A stretch of DNA of 64,000 nt, from the NCBI GenBank assembly GCA_003278165.1, contig QCGU01000001.1:1-64000 (forward strand). The letters are read 5' to 3'. The position numbers were made by a program, and so were the translations under genes. This document shows, piece after piece, positions 17,309 to 26,064 of this stretch. The notes under the pieces were generated by a model. The model was not told the origin of the DNA. It searched no databases and worked only from the letters and a program-made list of their open reading frames with translations. This DNA comes from Pelagibacteraceae bacterium AG-390-A02. Lineage in GTDB: Bacteria > Pseudomonadota > Alphaproteobacteria > Pelagibacterales > Pelagibacteraceae. Position 1 is the stretch's first letter, and each line of letters begins with the position of its first letter.

Positions 17309-18412
17309 ATGGATGATGTTGTTGTAGTTGGCGGTGGAATAATTGGAGTAGCAACTGCTTATTTTCTCTCAAAAGAAGGAAGAAAAGTTAAAGTTATTGA
17401 AAGAGATCCAACTTACAAAACAGCTTCATTTCCTTTATCTTTAGGAGGTTTTAGAAGACAATTTTTTCAAAAAGAAAATATCTTACTAGGTAAATTTGCT
17501 AGGGAATTTATTTTTCAAATACCAGAATTATTGAAAACTGAAAAAAATCCTAATCCAACAGCAAGTATGGTCACCAACGGTTACCTTTTGATGTTTGGTC
17601 CCGAACATGCTGAAGAACAATATAAAGCTTTAGAAAATCATAAAGAATGTGATGCGGGTACAAAAAATATTAAAGGCTCAGAGCTATCAAAAGTGTTTCC
17701 ATATATAAATGATGAAGGAGTTGAGACTGCTACTTACACAGACAATCAAAGTGAAGGTTGGATTGATCCTTTTATGTTTCATAGTGCACTTAAAAGTAAG
17801 GCAATAGAACTTGGAGCAGAATTTATAAAAGGAGAGGTTAAAAGTCTTTCAGAGATAAATGCTAAAACAATTGTCTCTGCAGCTGGCTGTTGGACCAAAG
17901 AATTGTTAGAAGACATTCCTGTTGAGCCTCAAAAACACACTGTGTTTAGAGTAAAATGTCCAACATATATAAAAGAAATGCCATTAACTGGTGATTTAAC
18001 AACTGGTGTTTATTGGAGACCTGAAGGAGGAGAGTATTTGGCAGGATCGCCATTGTCAGTATTTGGCGCAGATGATTTAGAGCCAGCATGGAATGATTTT
18101 GAAGAATTAGTTTGGCCAGCACTAGCAAAAAGAATACCAGCTTTTGAAGAATTAAAATTAACCGGAGGATGGGCAGGTTATTACGATTGTAACAGATTAG
18201 ATAATAATGCTGTTGTTGGAAAACATCCTAAGTACGAAAACGTTTATATGGCTACTGGTTTTACAGGAAGAGGATTAATGCAAGCCCCAGGTATTGGAAG
18301 AGCATTAACTGAATTGATTACAACTGGTTCATACCAAACAATTGATATAAGTGATTTTGCTGTTGAAAGAGTGTTAGGCAAAACCGCAAGAAGAGAACCT
18401 TACGTTTTATAA
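17309..18412 (+). CDS. DAO-family FAD-dependent oxidoreductase (possible amino acid / sarcosine-type oxidase)
   Basis: A 367-residue flavoenzyme of the D-amino acid oxidase superfamily: DDVVVVGGGIIGVATAYFLSKEGRKVKVIER at the N-terminus (FAD), SLGGFRRQFF, YRPEGGEYLAG-like substrate-domain strand and GYYDCNRLDNNAVVGKHP with ATGFTGRGLMQAPGIGRALTE at the C-terminus. Relatives oxidise glycine, sarcosine, dimethylglycine or D-amino acids. I chose the ATG at 17309, where the FAD motif begins; the frame extends upstream into tspO. The stop abuts the selO stop. The glycine-related neighbours make an N-methyl amino acid substrate attractive but unproven. Confidence 0.8.
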   Translation: MDDVVVVGGGIIGVATAYFLSKEGRKVKVIERDPTYKTASFPLSLGGFRRQFFQKENILLGKFAREFIFQIPELLKTEKNPNPTASMVTNGYLLMFGPEHAEEQYKALENHKECDAGTKNIKGSELSKVFPYINDEGVETATYTDNQSEGWIDPFMFHSALKSKAIELGAEFIKGEVKSLSEINAKTIVSAAGCWTKELLEDIPVEPQKHTVFRVKCPTYIKEMPLTGDLTTGVYWRPEGGEYLAGSPLSVFGADDLEPAWNDFEELVWPALAKRIPAFEELKLTGGWAGYYDCNRLDNNAVVGKHPKYENVYMATGFTGRGLMQAPGIGRALTELITTGSYQTIDISDFAVERVLGKTARREPYVL

Positions 18413-19858
18413 TTAAGTTCCACAAAAAGTTTGATATTTTTCATTACCAATTGGTGAAGGCTTTTGAAATTCAATAATATTTTCTTGATCAGAATAAGGA
18501 TTACTTAAAACTTTTAAAAGTTTTTTCATTGTTTCTAGATTTCCTTTATCCGCATCAGCTAGGGCTTCTTCTACTTTTTGATTTCTTGGTATAATTATTG
18601 GATTAGTTTTTTTCATCAGTTCTAAATGTTTTTCAGATGAATTATTTAACTTTAATCTTTTTTGCCATTCATTAGCCCAAACTTTAAAATCATCATTTTT
18701 GTAAATTTCATTATCAATCTCAACACCCATTAAATGACAGAAGGTATTTGTATAATCTGCATTATTATTTTTCATCCAATCTAAAAGTTTATTAATTAAT
18801 GTTTGATCATTTTTATCTTTACCAAATAAACCAAGTTTATCTCTCATCATATTTAACCATTTTTCTTCATAAATATTTTGAAAGTTATCAATTAACTCTG
18901 TTGCAATTTTAATCGCTGTATCTTCATCTTTATCAATAAGTGGAATTAAACATTCTGCAAATCTTGCTAAATTCCATTTAGTAATTGGTGGTTGATTTGA
19001 AAAAGCATATCTTCCAAATTTATCTATAGAGCTAAATACAGTTTTTGGATCGTATTGATCCATGAAAGCACATGGACCATAATCAATTGTTTCACCAGAA
19101 ATAGCCATGTTATCAGTATTCATTACTCCATGGATAAATCCTACTCTCATCCAATTGATTACTAACTGACATTGTTTTTCCATTACTATACTTAATAAAT
19201 CTAAAGCTTTATATTTAGAGGATTGAATTTCTGGATAGTGTCTATCGATTGTATAATTAATTAGTGTATTAAGATCTTCAAGATTTTGAGTGGCTGCAAT
19301 ATACTGAAATGTACCAACTCGTATATGACTTGACGCAACTCTAGTTAAAATTGCTCCATTTAACAAATTTTCTCTTACAACTTTTTCTCCAGTTCTAACA
19401 ACTGCAAGACTTCTAGTTGTTGGAATATTCAAAGCATTAATTGCTTCACTAATTATATATTCTCTTAGCATTGGACCTAAAGCGGCTCTTCCATCGCCAC
19501 CTCTAGAGAAAGAGGTTCTGCCTGAACCCTTAAATTGTATATCAAAACGTTGATTTTTATTAACTAAATGCTCTCCTAATAGAACAGCCCTACCATCACC
19601 AAGCATTGTGAAATGACCAAATTGATGACCAGCATATGCTTGTGCAATTGAATTAGTTCCATCAGGTAAACTGTTTCCTGAAAAGATCTCAGCTAATTTT
19701 TTTTTATCTATTCCTGAAAAGTTTAAATTTAGATTTTTAGCAAGTTCTTCGTTTAAAATAATAAGCTCAGGATCATGAACTGGAGTAGGCTTGATATCTT
19801 CTTTAAATGTTTTTGATAGTTTTGAATATGAATTGTCAAAATGCCAACCAATGGTCAT
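18413..19858 (-). CDS. selO: SelO-family protein adenylyltransferase (YdiU)
   Basis: A 481-residue pseudokinase-fold enzyme of the SelO/YdiU family, which AMPylates proteins involved in redox homeostasis. Clear blocks are AQAYAGHQFGHFTMLGDGRAVLLGE, KGSGRTSFSRGGDGRAALGPMLREY, IPTTRSLAVVRTGE and GFIHGVMNTDNMAISGETIDYGPCAFMD. The C-terminus is FCGT, so Cys stands where eukaryotic SelO has selenocysteine. It lies five bases downstream of the formate dehydrogenase alpha gene in the same direction, so it probably sits on that transcript. Confidence 0.92.
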   Translation of the reverse strand: MTIGWHFDNSYSKLSKTFKEDIKPTPVHDPELIILNEELAKNLNLNFSGIDKKKLAEIFSGNSLPDGTNSIAQAYAGHQFGHFTMLGDGRAVLLGEHLVNKNQRFDIQFKGSGRTSFSRGGDGRAALGPMLREYIISEAINALNIPTTRSLAVVRTGEKVVRENLLNGAILTRVASSHIRVGTFQYIAATQNLEDLNTLINYTIDRHYPEIQSSKYKALDLLSIVMEKQCQLVINWMRVGFIHGVMNTDNMAISGETIDYGPCAFMDQYDPKTVFSSIDKFGRYAFSNQPPITKWNLARFAECLIPLIDKDEDTAIKIATELIDNFQNIYEEKWLNMMRDKLGLFGKDKNDQTLINKLLDWMKNNNADYTNTFCHLMGVEIDNEIYKNDDFKVWANEWQKRLKLNNSSEKHLELMKKTNPIIIPRNQKVEEALADADKGNLETMKKLLKVLSNPYSDQENIIEFQKPSPIGNEKYQTFCGT

Positions 19859-19863
19859 TTTAA

Positions 19864-22632
19864 TTAACTAACTTCAGCTTGATGTTCTTTTGGCTTAACT
19901 TCTGTTTTAAATTGATTAGAAATTTTTTGAACTTCAACTGATGAAACTTTGTATTCAGCACACATTGTCTCTTCATCTTTTCCATGACCAGTTACCATAT
20001 TGACCATGTGTTCTGGGAAATGGAATGTTGTAAATACAATTCCTTCTTTAACTTTATCTGTTACTTCTACTTTTAAAGCAACTTCTCCTCTTCCAGAATA
20101 TAATCTTCCAATATCACCTGTATTCAGATCTCTATATGCTGCATCTTTAGGGTGAATTAATAAAACATCCTCATCAACAATGTTTATATTTTTTGTTCTT
20201 CTTGTCATTGTTGCTGCATTATAATGTTGTAAAACTCTACTAGTTGTTAAAATTAAGGGATAATCTTTTTGATTAGCCTCTATCTCACTAGATTCTTTCC
20301 AATCAAAGTTTTTCAATCTACCTTTACCAAGTTTAAACTCTTCAGTATGTAAAATTTTTGTATCCGAACCATCTTCTTTTACAGGCCATTGCAATCCTAA
20401 TTTTCCAAGTCTTTCTCTTGTTACTCCTTTAAAGAAAGGAACAATATCAGCTATTTCTTCTAATACCTGATCAGCATCATAAGATGGTTGATCAAAACCT
20501 AATTTTTGCATCATGTCAGTTACAATTAACCCATCAGGTTTTGTACCAGGTAGTGGAGGTACTGCTCTATTAACTCTTTGAATTCTTCTCTCAGTATTTG
20601 TGAAAGTTCCATCTTTTTCTAAGAAAGTTGTTCCAGGTAAAACTACCGTTGCAAGTTTAGCAGTCTCGCTCATAAATATTTCTTGAACAACTAATAGCTC
20701 TAATGAGTTCATTGCTTCAATAACATGTGCACTATTTGGATCTGTTTGAACTATATCTTCACCAATAATCCATAATCCTTTTAATTCTTTATTGATTGCA
20801 GCCTCAAACATTTGAGGAATTTTTAAACCAGCTTTAGTAGGATGAGTTACACCATATTTTTCTGTATAAAATTTTTGGTTTTCTGTTTTATCTACTGGAA
20901 AATAACCTGCACCTTGGTGAGGCTGACATCCCATGTCTGCTGCACCTTGAACATTATTTTGACCTCTTAGAGGATTTACACCGACACCTTTTCTTCCAAT
21001 GTTTCCTGTAATCATTGCTAAATCAGCAATTAACATCACAGTTTTTGAACCTTGTTCGTGTTCAGTAACTCCTAGTCCATGGAATTCCATAGAATTTCTT
21101 GCTGTTGCATAAGCAATTGCAGCCTCTTTTACTAATTGTTTATCAACACCAGCAACTTTTGCTAATTTATCAACATCTTGTCTTTCAATTTCTTTCAAGA
21201 AATTATCAAAACCTTCTGTTCGATCTCTTACAAAGTCAGCATTATACAGTTTTGATTTAATAATAAAGTGTAACATCATATTTAGAACCGCAACGTTAGT
21301 TCCAGGTCTAAGTTTGATATGATAATCAGCAAGTTTAGCTAATTCAGTTGTTACTGGATCAAGGACAATTAACTTTTTTCCTTTCATCACTTGCTGTTTA
21401 ATTTTTGCTCCTGTAACTGGATGAGCATTAGTTGGGTTAGCACCAATAACTAAAAATAAATCTGCATGATAAATATCCTCTGTTGAGTTTGTTGCAGCCC
21501 CTGTCCCAAAAGTTTGCTGCATACCCCAAGCTGTAGGTGAATGACAAATTCTTGCACAACAATCTACACTGTTAGTCCCAACAGCAGCTCTAATCATTTT
21601 TTGAAAAACATAATTTTCTTCATTAGTACATCTTGCAGAAGAAATTCCAGCAAAAGCATCTGGTCCATTTTCTTTTGTAATTCTATTCATTTCTTTTTTG
21701 ATAAAGTCATACGCTTCATCCCAACTAGCTTCTTCAAACTTTCCATTTCTTTTTATCAATGGAGTTTTTAATCTGTCAGGGTGATCATAAAAACTGAATG
21801 CATATCTTCCTTTAATACATGTATGACCTGCATTTACTTCTGTTTGCTTAGGAGTATCAATTGCTACTACTTTATCATCTTTGATTGATGCTTCTAAGTT
21901 ACAACCAACACCACAGTATGAACAAGTTGTTCTAACTTTTTTATCTACAGCTGCAGATTTAGATTGGAATACATCTGAAATAGCATCTGTTGGACATGTG
22001 TGAGCACAAGCTCCACATGACACACAAGAACTATCTCCAAACATCATATCGTTATCTGTTGTAATTCTAGATTCAAATCCTCTGCCACTCATTGTTAAAA
22101 CAAATGATCCTTGAATTTCATCACATGCCCTGACACATCTTCCACAATTAATACAGTTATCTAAATTCATTCTCATGTAATCATGAGAAGTGTCTCTTGG
22201 AATTCCTTTATGTTGCTTAGGACTATTGTATCTATGATCATCAATACCTAAATCATTTGCAACTGTTTGAAGTTCACAGTTATTGTTTACTTCACAAGTA
22301 TCACATTCCATTGGATGATCAGTTAAAACTAACTCAACAATATTTTTTCGAAGACTTGTTAGCTCTTCATTTGAAGTAAATATATGCTGGTTTTCTGCAA
22401 CTGGCGTATGACAAGATGCAACCACTCTAGTTGGTCCATCTTTTTCTAACGCAACTTCAACTGAACAAACTCTACATGCTCCATAGGGCGCTAAGTTTGG
22501 ATCATCACATAAAGTTGGCACCTTTTTTTCACCAATATAGCTTTTAACGAATTTTAAAATAGATGAATGATTAGGACCTATTTCATAAGGTTTTCCATCA
22601 ATATATGCAATTTTTCTTTTCTCTGAACTCAT
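19864..22632 (-). CDS. fdsA: NAD-dependent formate dehydrogenase, molybdenum alpha subunit
   Basis: A 922-residue molybdopterin oxidoreductase that oxidises formate to CO2. In order: a [2Fe-2S] ferredoxin-like domain (YGACRVCSVEV), a NuoG-type segment with CDTCEVNNNCELQ, two [4Fe-4S] sets (CINCGRCVRAC and CVSCGACAHTC), then the Mo-bisMGD domain beginning CSYCGVGC. The active-site residue is Cys 363 followed by His 364 (ARICHSP), so this is a Cys enzyme, not a selenoprotein. It overlaps the beta subunit gene by one base. Formate oxidation would yield NADH from C1 units. Confidence 0.94.
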   Translation of the reverse strand: MSSEKRKIAYIDGKPYEIGPNHSSILKFVKSYIGEKKVPTLCDDPNLAPYGACRVCSVEVALEKDGPTRVVASCHTPVAENQHIFTSNEELTSLRKNIVELVLTDHPMECDTCEVNNNCELQTVANDLGIDDHRYNSPKQHKGIPRDTSHDYMRMNLDNCINCGRCVRACDEIQGSFVLTMSGRGFESRITTDNDMMFGDSSCVSCGACAHTCPTDAISDVFQSKSAAVDKKVRTTCSYCGVGCNLEASIKDDKVVAIDTPKQTEVNAGHTCIKGRYAFSFYDHPDRLKTPLIKRNGKFEEASWDEAYDFIKKEMNRITKENGPDAFAGISSARCTNEENYVFQKMIRAAVGTNSVDCCARICHSPTAWGMQQTFGTGAATNSTEDIYHADLFLVIGANPTNAHPVTGAKIKQQVMKGKKLIVLDPVTTELAKLADYHIKLRPGTNVAVLNMMLHFIIKSKLYNADFVRDRTEGFDNFLKEIERQDVDKLAKVAGVDKQLVKEAAIAYATARNSMEFHGLGVTEHEQGSKTVMLIADLAMITGNIGRKGVGVNPLRGQNNVQGAADMGCQPHQGAGYFPVDKTENQKFYTEKYGVTHPTKAGLKIPQMFEAAINKELKGLWIIGEDIVQTDPNSAHVIEAMNSLELLVVQEIFMSETAKLATVVLPGTTFLEKDGTFTNTERRIQRVNRAVPPLPGTKPDGLIVTDMMQKLGFDQPSYDADQVLEEIADIVPFFKGVTRERLGKLGLQWPVKEDGSDTKILHTEEFKLGKGRLKNFDWKESSEIEANQKDYPLILTTSRVLQHYNAATMTRRTKNINIVDEDVLLIHPKDAAYRDLNTGDIGRLYSGRGEVALKVEVTDKVKEGIVFTTFHFPEHMVNMVTGHGKDEETMCAEYKVSSVEVQKISNQFKTEVKPKEHQAEVS

Positions 22633-24287
22633 TAGTTATCTTTCACCATATCATTTTTCATTTCATCACCAAAGTATTTTAGGATGTTCTGAATTGGAGT
22701 TGGGATCGCTCCACATAGAGCACATAAGCAGCCTTTTTGCATAGTAACCAACAACTCTTCTAGTAATTTTAAAGGAATTTTAGCTGTTTTCTTCTTAGCT
22801 TGATCAAACATTTCTTTTCCTCTGTAAGATCCAAGTCTTCCTGGGAAACATTTTCCACAAGATTCTTCTGCAGAAAACTCAAATAAATGATGAATGTATT
22901 CAGCCATTGGAAAATCTTTTGGAATACTAACAACACTTGCGTGACCTAACATAAAACCTTTTGCTGTGAATTCTTGAAAATCTAAATTTAAATTTTCTAT
23001 TTCACTTAAAGGAACAACCCCACCTAATGGACCTCCAATTTGAAAAGCTTTAACAGGTTCTTTGTATCCACCACCAATTTCATTAAATATTTTTTTCATT
23101 GGTGTTCCCATGTCAATTTCATAAACACCAGGATTGTTAAAAAAACTATCTAAGCAAACTAATTTAGTTCCAGCTGATTTTTTATTTCCAACTGAAGAAA
23201 ATTTTTCAGATCCATTTAATAAAATTCCGGTTGCAGCAGCTAAAGTTTCAACATTATTAACTACAGTTGGTTTTTTATATAATCCTTCGGTTACAGGGAA
23301 GGGAGGTCTTACATCTACTTCAGCTCTTCTTCCTTCAATAGAAGCTATCAAAGCTGTTTCTTCTCCACAAATGTATGCACCTTGACCTATACAAATTCCA
23401 AGATCGAAAGAAAAATCTGTTCCTAAAATATTTTCACCTAATAAATTTAATTTTTTAAGTTCATTGATGCAGCCATTAATTGCTTCAATAGATTTTGGAT
23501 ATTCACCCCTAATGTATAAAACTCCTTCGTCGCTTCCAATTACAAATCCACACAATACCATTCCAAAAATAACTTTTAGTGGCTGATCCTCTAACAAGTA
23601 TCTGTCTGAAAAAGCTCCAGAGTCACCTTCGTCTGCATTGCAGATTACATATTTCTTATCACCTTTTGCTTTACTACAAAAATCCCATTTCATTCCTGTT
23701 GGAAAACCTGCTCCACCTCTTCCTGTAAGGTTTGAGTCTAATAATGATTTTACTATTTCTTTTTTATCTGTTTTTAAAAATTTACTTAATTGTTCTTTGA
23801 ACTGATCTGTTGATGATAATTTATCATCCATTAAAAAACTTGTTGTTGCATAACTCTTAGAGAAAAACTTTTCTTGTTTAATTTCTTCACCCTTTAAAAT
23901 TTGATCTATCTTTTCAATATCTTTTCCAGCATAATTTTCACCGTCATAGTGAAATGCATGGTTTTCATAACAATGACCTAGACAAAACATCTCTCCAACT
24001 TTGTCATCACCTAGTTTTTCTTTTAATTTATCTTTTAGTTTGTCTTGAGTACCTGCGCACATGCAAGCACTACCGTTACAAACGAAAGCTTTTTTTTTTC
24101 TATGTGAAGGTCTTAAAAATTCATAAAAAGACTCTGCACCGTGAAGTGTTGAAACTCCAAGGTTGTGTTTATTTGCAATTTCTTTAATATCTCGAGGGTT
24201 TTCACTCAAAGTGTTCTCTGAGATTTGCTTAAACAGGTTGTCTTTTAAGCCTATTCTTCCAGATAAATTACTTATATTTTTTGACAC
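22632..24287 (-). CDS. fdsB: NAD-dependent formate dehydrogenase beta subunit, NuoE-NuoF fusion
   Basis: A 551-residue flavoprotein combining two Complex-I-like modules. Residues 1 to about 140 form a thioredoxin-like [2Fe-2S] domain with CNGSAC and CLGHC cysteines (NuoE/FdsG type). The rest is NuoF/FdsB type, with the FMN site GRGGAGFPTGMKW, the NAD region NADEGDSGAFSDR, GAYICGEETALIASIEG and the [4Fe-4S] motif ESCGKCFPGRLG. It passes electrons from FdsA to NAD. Separate gamma and beta genes, as in Cupriavidus, are fused here. Confidence 0.93.
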   Translation of the reverse strand: MSKNISNLSGRIGLKDNLFKQISENTLSENPRDIKEIANKHNLGVSTLHGAESFYEFLRPSHRKKKAFVCNGSACMCAGTQDKLKDKLKEKLGDDKVGEMFCLGHCYENHAFHYDGENYAGKDIEKIDQILKGEEIKQEKFFSKSYATTSFLMDDKLSSTDQFKEQLSKFLKTDKKEIVKSLLDSNLTGRGGAGFPTGMKWDFCSKAKGDKKYVICNADEGDSGAFSDRYLLEDQPLKVIFGMVLCGFVIGSDEGVLYIRGEYPKSIEAINGCINELKKLNLLGENILGTDFSFDLGICIGQGAYICGEETALIASIEGRRAEVDVRPPFPVTEGLYKKPTVVNNVETLAAATGILLNGSEKFSSVGNKKSAGTKLVCLDSFFNNPGVYEIDMGTPMKKIFNEIGGGYKEPVKAFQIGGPLGGVVPLSEIENLNLDFQEFTAKGFMLGHASVVSIPKDFPMAEYIHHLFEFSAEESCGKCFPGRLGSYRGKEMFDQAKKKTAKIPLKLLEELLVTMQKGCLCALCGAIPTPIQNILKYFGDEMKNDMVKDN

Positions 24288-24303
24288 AATTACCCTTTTT
24301 TTA

Positions 24304-25143
24304 TTAATCCACCTTAACTTTTTTGTTATTTGTGTAAATATTAAAACTGTCCATCTTTACGAAACCTATAAGGGTAATGTCAAACTTATTAGCTAAATCG
24401 ATAGCAAGACTTGTTGGCGCACCAACCCCGATCATAATACCAATATCAGTCATCAAAACCTTCTGAACTAGCTCAAAATTAAGTCTCCCAGAACACGTAA
24501 TAAATTGATTTTTTGGATCAAATTGCTTCTTCTCCAAAGCACAACCGATAAGTTTGTCTAATGCGTTATGTCTTCCAACATCTTCTCTAAGAGCTATCAA
24601 TTTTCCATCACTATTAAATAGACCACTGGCATGGATACCACCAGTTTTACTGAATTCAGACTGACTTTCTCTTAAAATATTAGGTGATTGAATAACTACA
24701 TCTTTTGAAATTTTGGGTTCAGATGCATTTGTTTTAGTTGTCTTAATAATTTCTAGGGCATCTAACGAAGATTTCCCGCAAACACCACAAGAGGAGTTAG
24801 TTAAAAAATCTCTTTTAATTTTTGATATATTTACATTTTCGGAATTATTGAGTGATGCTAATATTTTATTTTGAATTTTGTACTGACCAACTTTATCCCC
24901 ATAACTTTCAATACTATCTATATCATTTATACTTTTTACAATTTGTTCATTAAATAGAAATCCTCTGACAAGGTCATCATCATTACCAGGAGTTCTCATA
25001 GTAATAGATAAAGTTTGTTCAATCCATTTATTTTTTTCTTTGTACTTTAAAGAAATTTCTAATGGCTCTTCAATTGAAACTAAATCTTCAACATCTTCAA
25101 AATTATTATATGAATATTTTAAAACTTTGTATTTTGAATTCAT
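24304..25143 (-). CDS. fdhD: Formate dehydrogenase accessory sulfurtransferase FdhD
   Basis: FdhD moves sulfur from a cysteine desulfurase to the molybdenum cofactor, needed for formate dehydrogenase activity. The 279-residue protein holds TMRTPGNDDDLVRGFLFNE, the reactive Cys pair in SSCGVCGKSS, GGIHASGLF and LREDVGRHNALDKLIG, all diagnostic. It is 16 bases upstream of the beta subunit gene on the same strand, so maturation factor and enzyme are co-expressed. Confidence 0.94.
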   Translation of the reverse strand: MNSKYKVLKYSYNNFEDVEDLVSIEEPLEISLKYKEKNKWIEQTLSITMRTPGNDDDLVRGFLFNEQIVKSINDIDSIESYGDKVGQYKIQNKILASLNNSENVNISKIKRDFLTNSSCGVCGKSSLDALEIIKTTKTNASEPKISKDVVIQSPNILRESQSEFSKTGGIHASGLFNSDGKLIALREDVGRHNALDKLIGCALEKKQFDPKNQFITCSGRLNFELVQKVLMTDIGIMIGVGAPTSLAIDLANKFDITLIGFVKMDSFNIYTNNKKVKVD

Positions 25144-25146
25144 AAA

Positions 25147-25623
25147 TTATTTTAATGGATAGTTTTTTTGCAATAAATATTTATTGATTATGATGGCTAA
25201 TAACAAAATTATTATACACCCAAAAATAATTGGATTTATTAAATAATTATAAGAAGCACTTCCAATTATAACAATTATTGGATTTCCACCTGCAGGGGGA
25301 TGAACAACGTTTAATAAAATCATTAAGAACACTCCAATTCCTACCGCAAATGCAATGCTAATATAAATTGGAAGTGGAATAAAATTTACAAATAATACAC
25401 CCGTTAAGGCAGTTAATAAATGTCCAAAGAAAACATTTTTTGGTTGAGCAAAAGGACTTTCAGGAAAACCAAATAACAAAACCATCGATGAACCAAATGA
25501 TGCTGCAATAAAATATCCAAGAGTGCTTTTGTAAGTTAGAAATGTAAGAACACCTATAGTGATTGTTGAAAAAAAACCTGCAATCAATGCTTTTTGCAAT
25601 AAAGGTTTTGTAATTTTGATCAT
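25147..25623 (-). CDS. HPP-family integral membrane protein
   Basis: A 158-residue membrane protein with about four to five hydrophobic helices and the HPP-domain signature VVHPPAGGNPIIVIIGS. Some plant and cyanobacterial HPP proteins have been linked to nitrite transport. Here it is squeezed between the IscU-like gene (no gap) and fdhD (three-base gap) in a formate dehydrogenase operon. Formate and nitrite are both small monovalent anions handled by overlapping channel families, so a formate import role is a fair hypothesis, not a demonstrated function. Confidence 0.8.
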   Translation of the reverse strand: MIKITKPLLQKALIAGFFSTITIGVLTFLTYKSTLGYFIAASFGSSMVLLFGFPESPFAQPKNVFFGHLLTALTGVLFVNFIPLPIYISIAFAVGIGVFLMILLNVVHPPAGGNPIIVIIGSASYNYLINPIIFGCIIILLLAIIINKYLLQKNYPLK

Positions 25624-26022
25624 TTAAATTTTTAAAGCTTTAGCAATAGTTCTTAAAGGTAAAAGCAAACATTCCTTCCTTGAAAGATTTTTTTTATCTA
25701 AAATTTCTTTAAAATCTTTCCAATGTTTTTCCATACTCACTTTTGCGTCCTCAAAAAGCTGCTCACCAACTTTTATAAATTTTTTTATATCATCAACTTT
25801 TTTTTCCTTAATTTTTCTGGACAAAAGGCTGACTGATGCCTGGCAATAAACGCATGATTTACACTGATAACCCATATCTTTTACAACATCATCTTTGACA
25901 ACTAAGCTTATTTCCATCTCATCACCACATAATGGATTTTTGTGTTTTGTTTTATGAGTATAGTTTTCAACAATTTTATTGTTCTCAGTATGGGCTGCTA
26001 TTTCTAAAATTCTTAAATCCAT
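25624..26022 (-). CDS. IscU/NifU-like iron-sulfur scaffold protein
   Basis: A 132-residue protein of the NifU_N / IscU fold. NPLCGDEMEIS carries the first ligand Cys, GYQCKSCVYCQASVSLLS the second with extra cysteines, and KECLLLPLRTIAKAL the third, matching the RKxCxLLP-type ending of the SufU/IscU group. The extra CKSCVYC cysteines differ from housekeeping IscU. As the first gene of the leftward formate dehydrogenase operon it may be dedicated to loading the many clusters of FdsA and FdsB. Confidence 0.8.
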   Translation of the reverse strand: MDLRILEIAAHTENNKIVENYTHKTKHKNPLCGDEMEISLVVKDDVVKDMGYQCKSCVYCQASVSLLSRKIKEKKVDDIKKFIKVGEQLFEDAKVSMEKHWKDFKEILDKKNLSRKECLLLPLRTIAKALKI

Positions 26023-26064
26023 TTAATTTCTTTAATTCAACTTTGAATGTTTTATATTTTATAG

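Noticed and set aside
21540..21550. Selenocysteine at the formate dehydrogenase active site
   Set aside because: The codon before the conserved His is TGT (Cys 363), not TGA, and the frame is open throughout.
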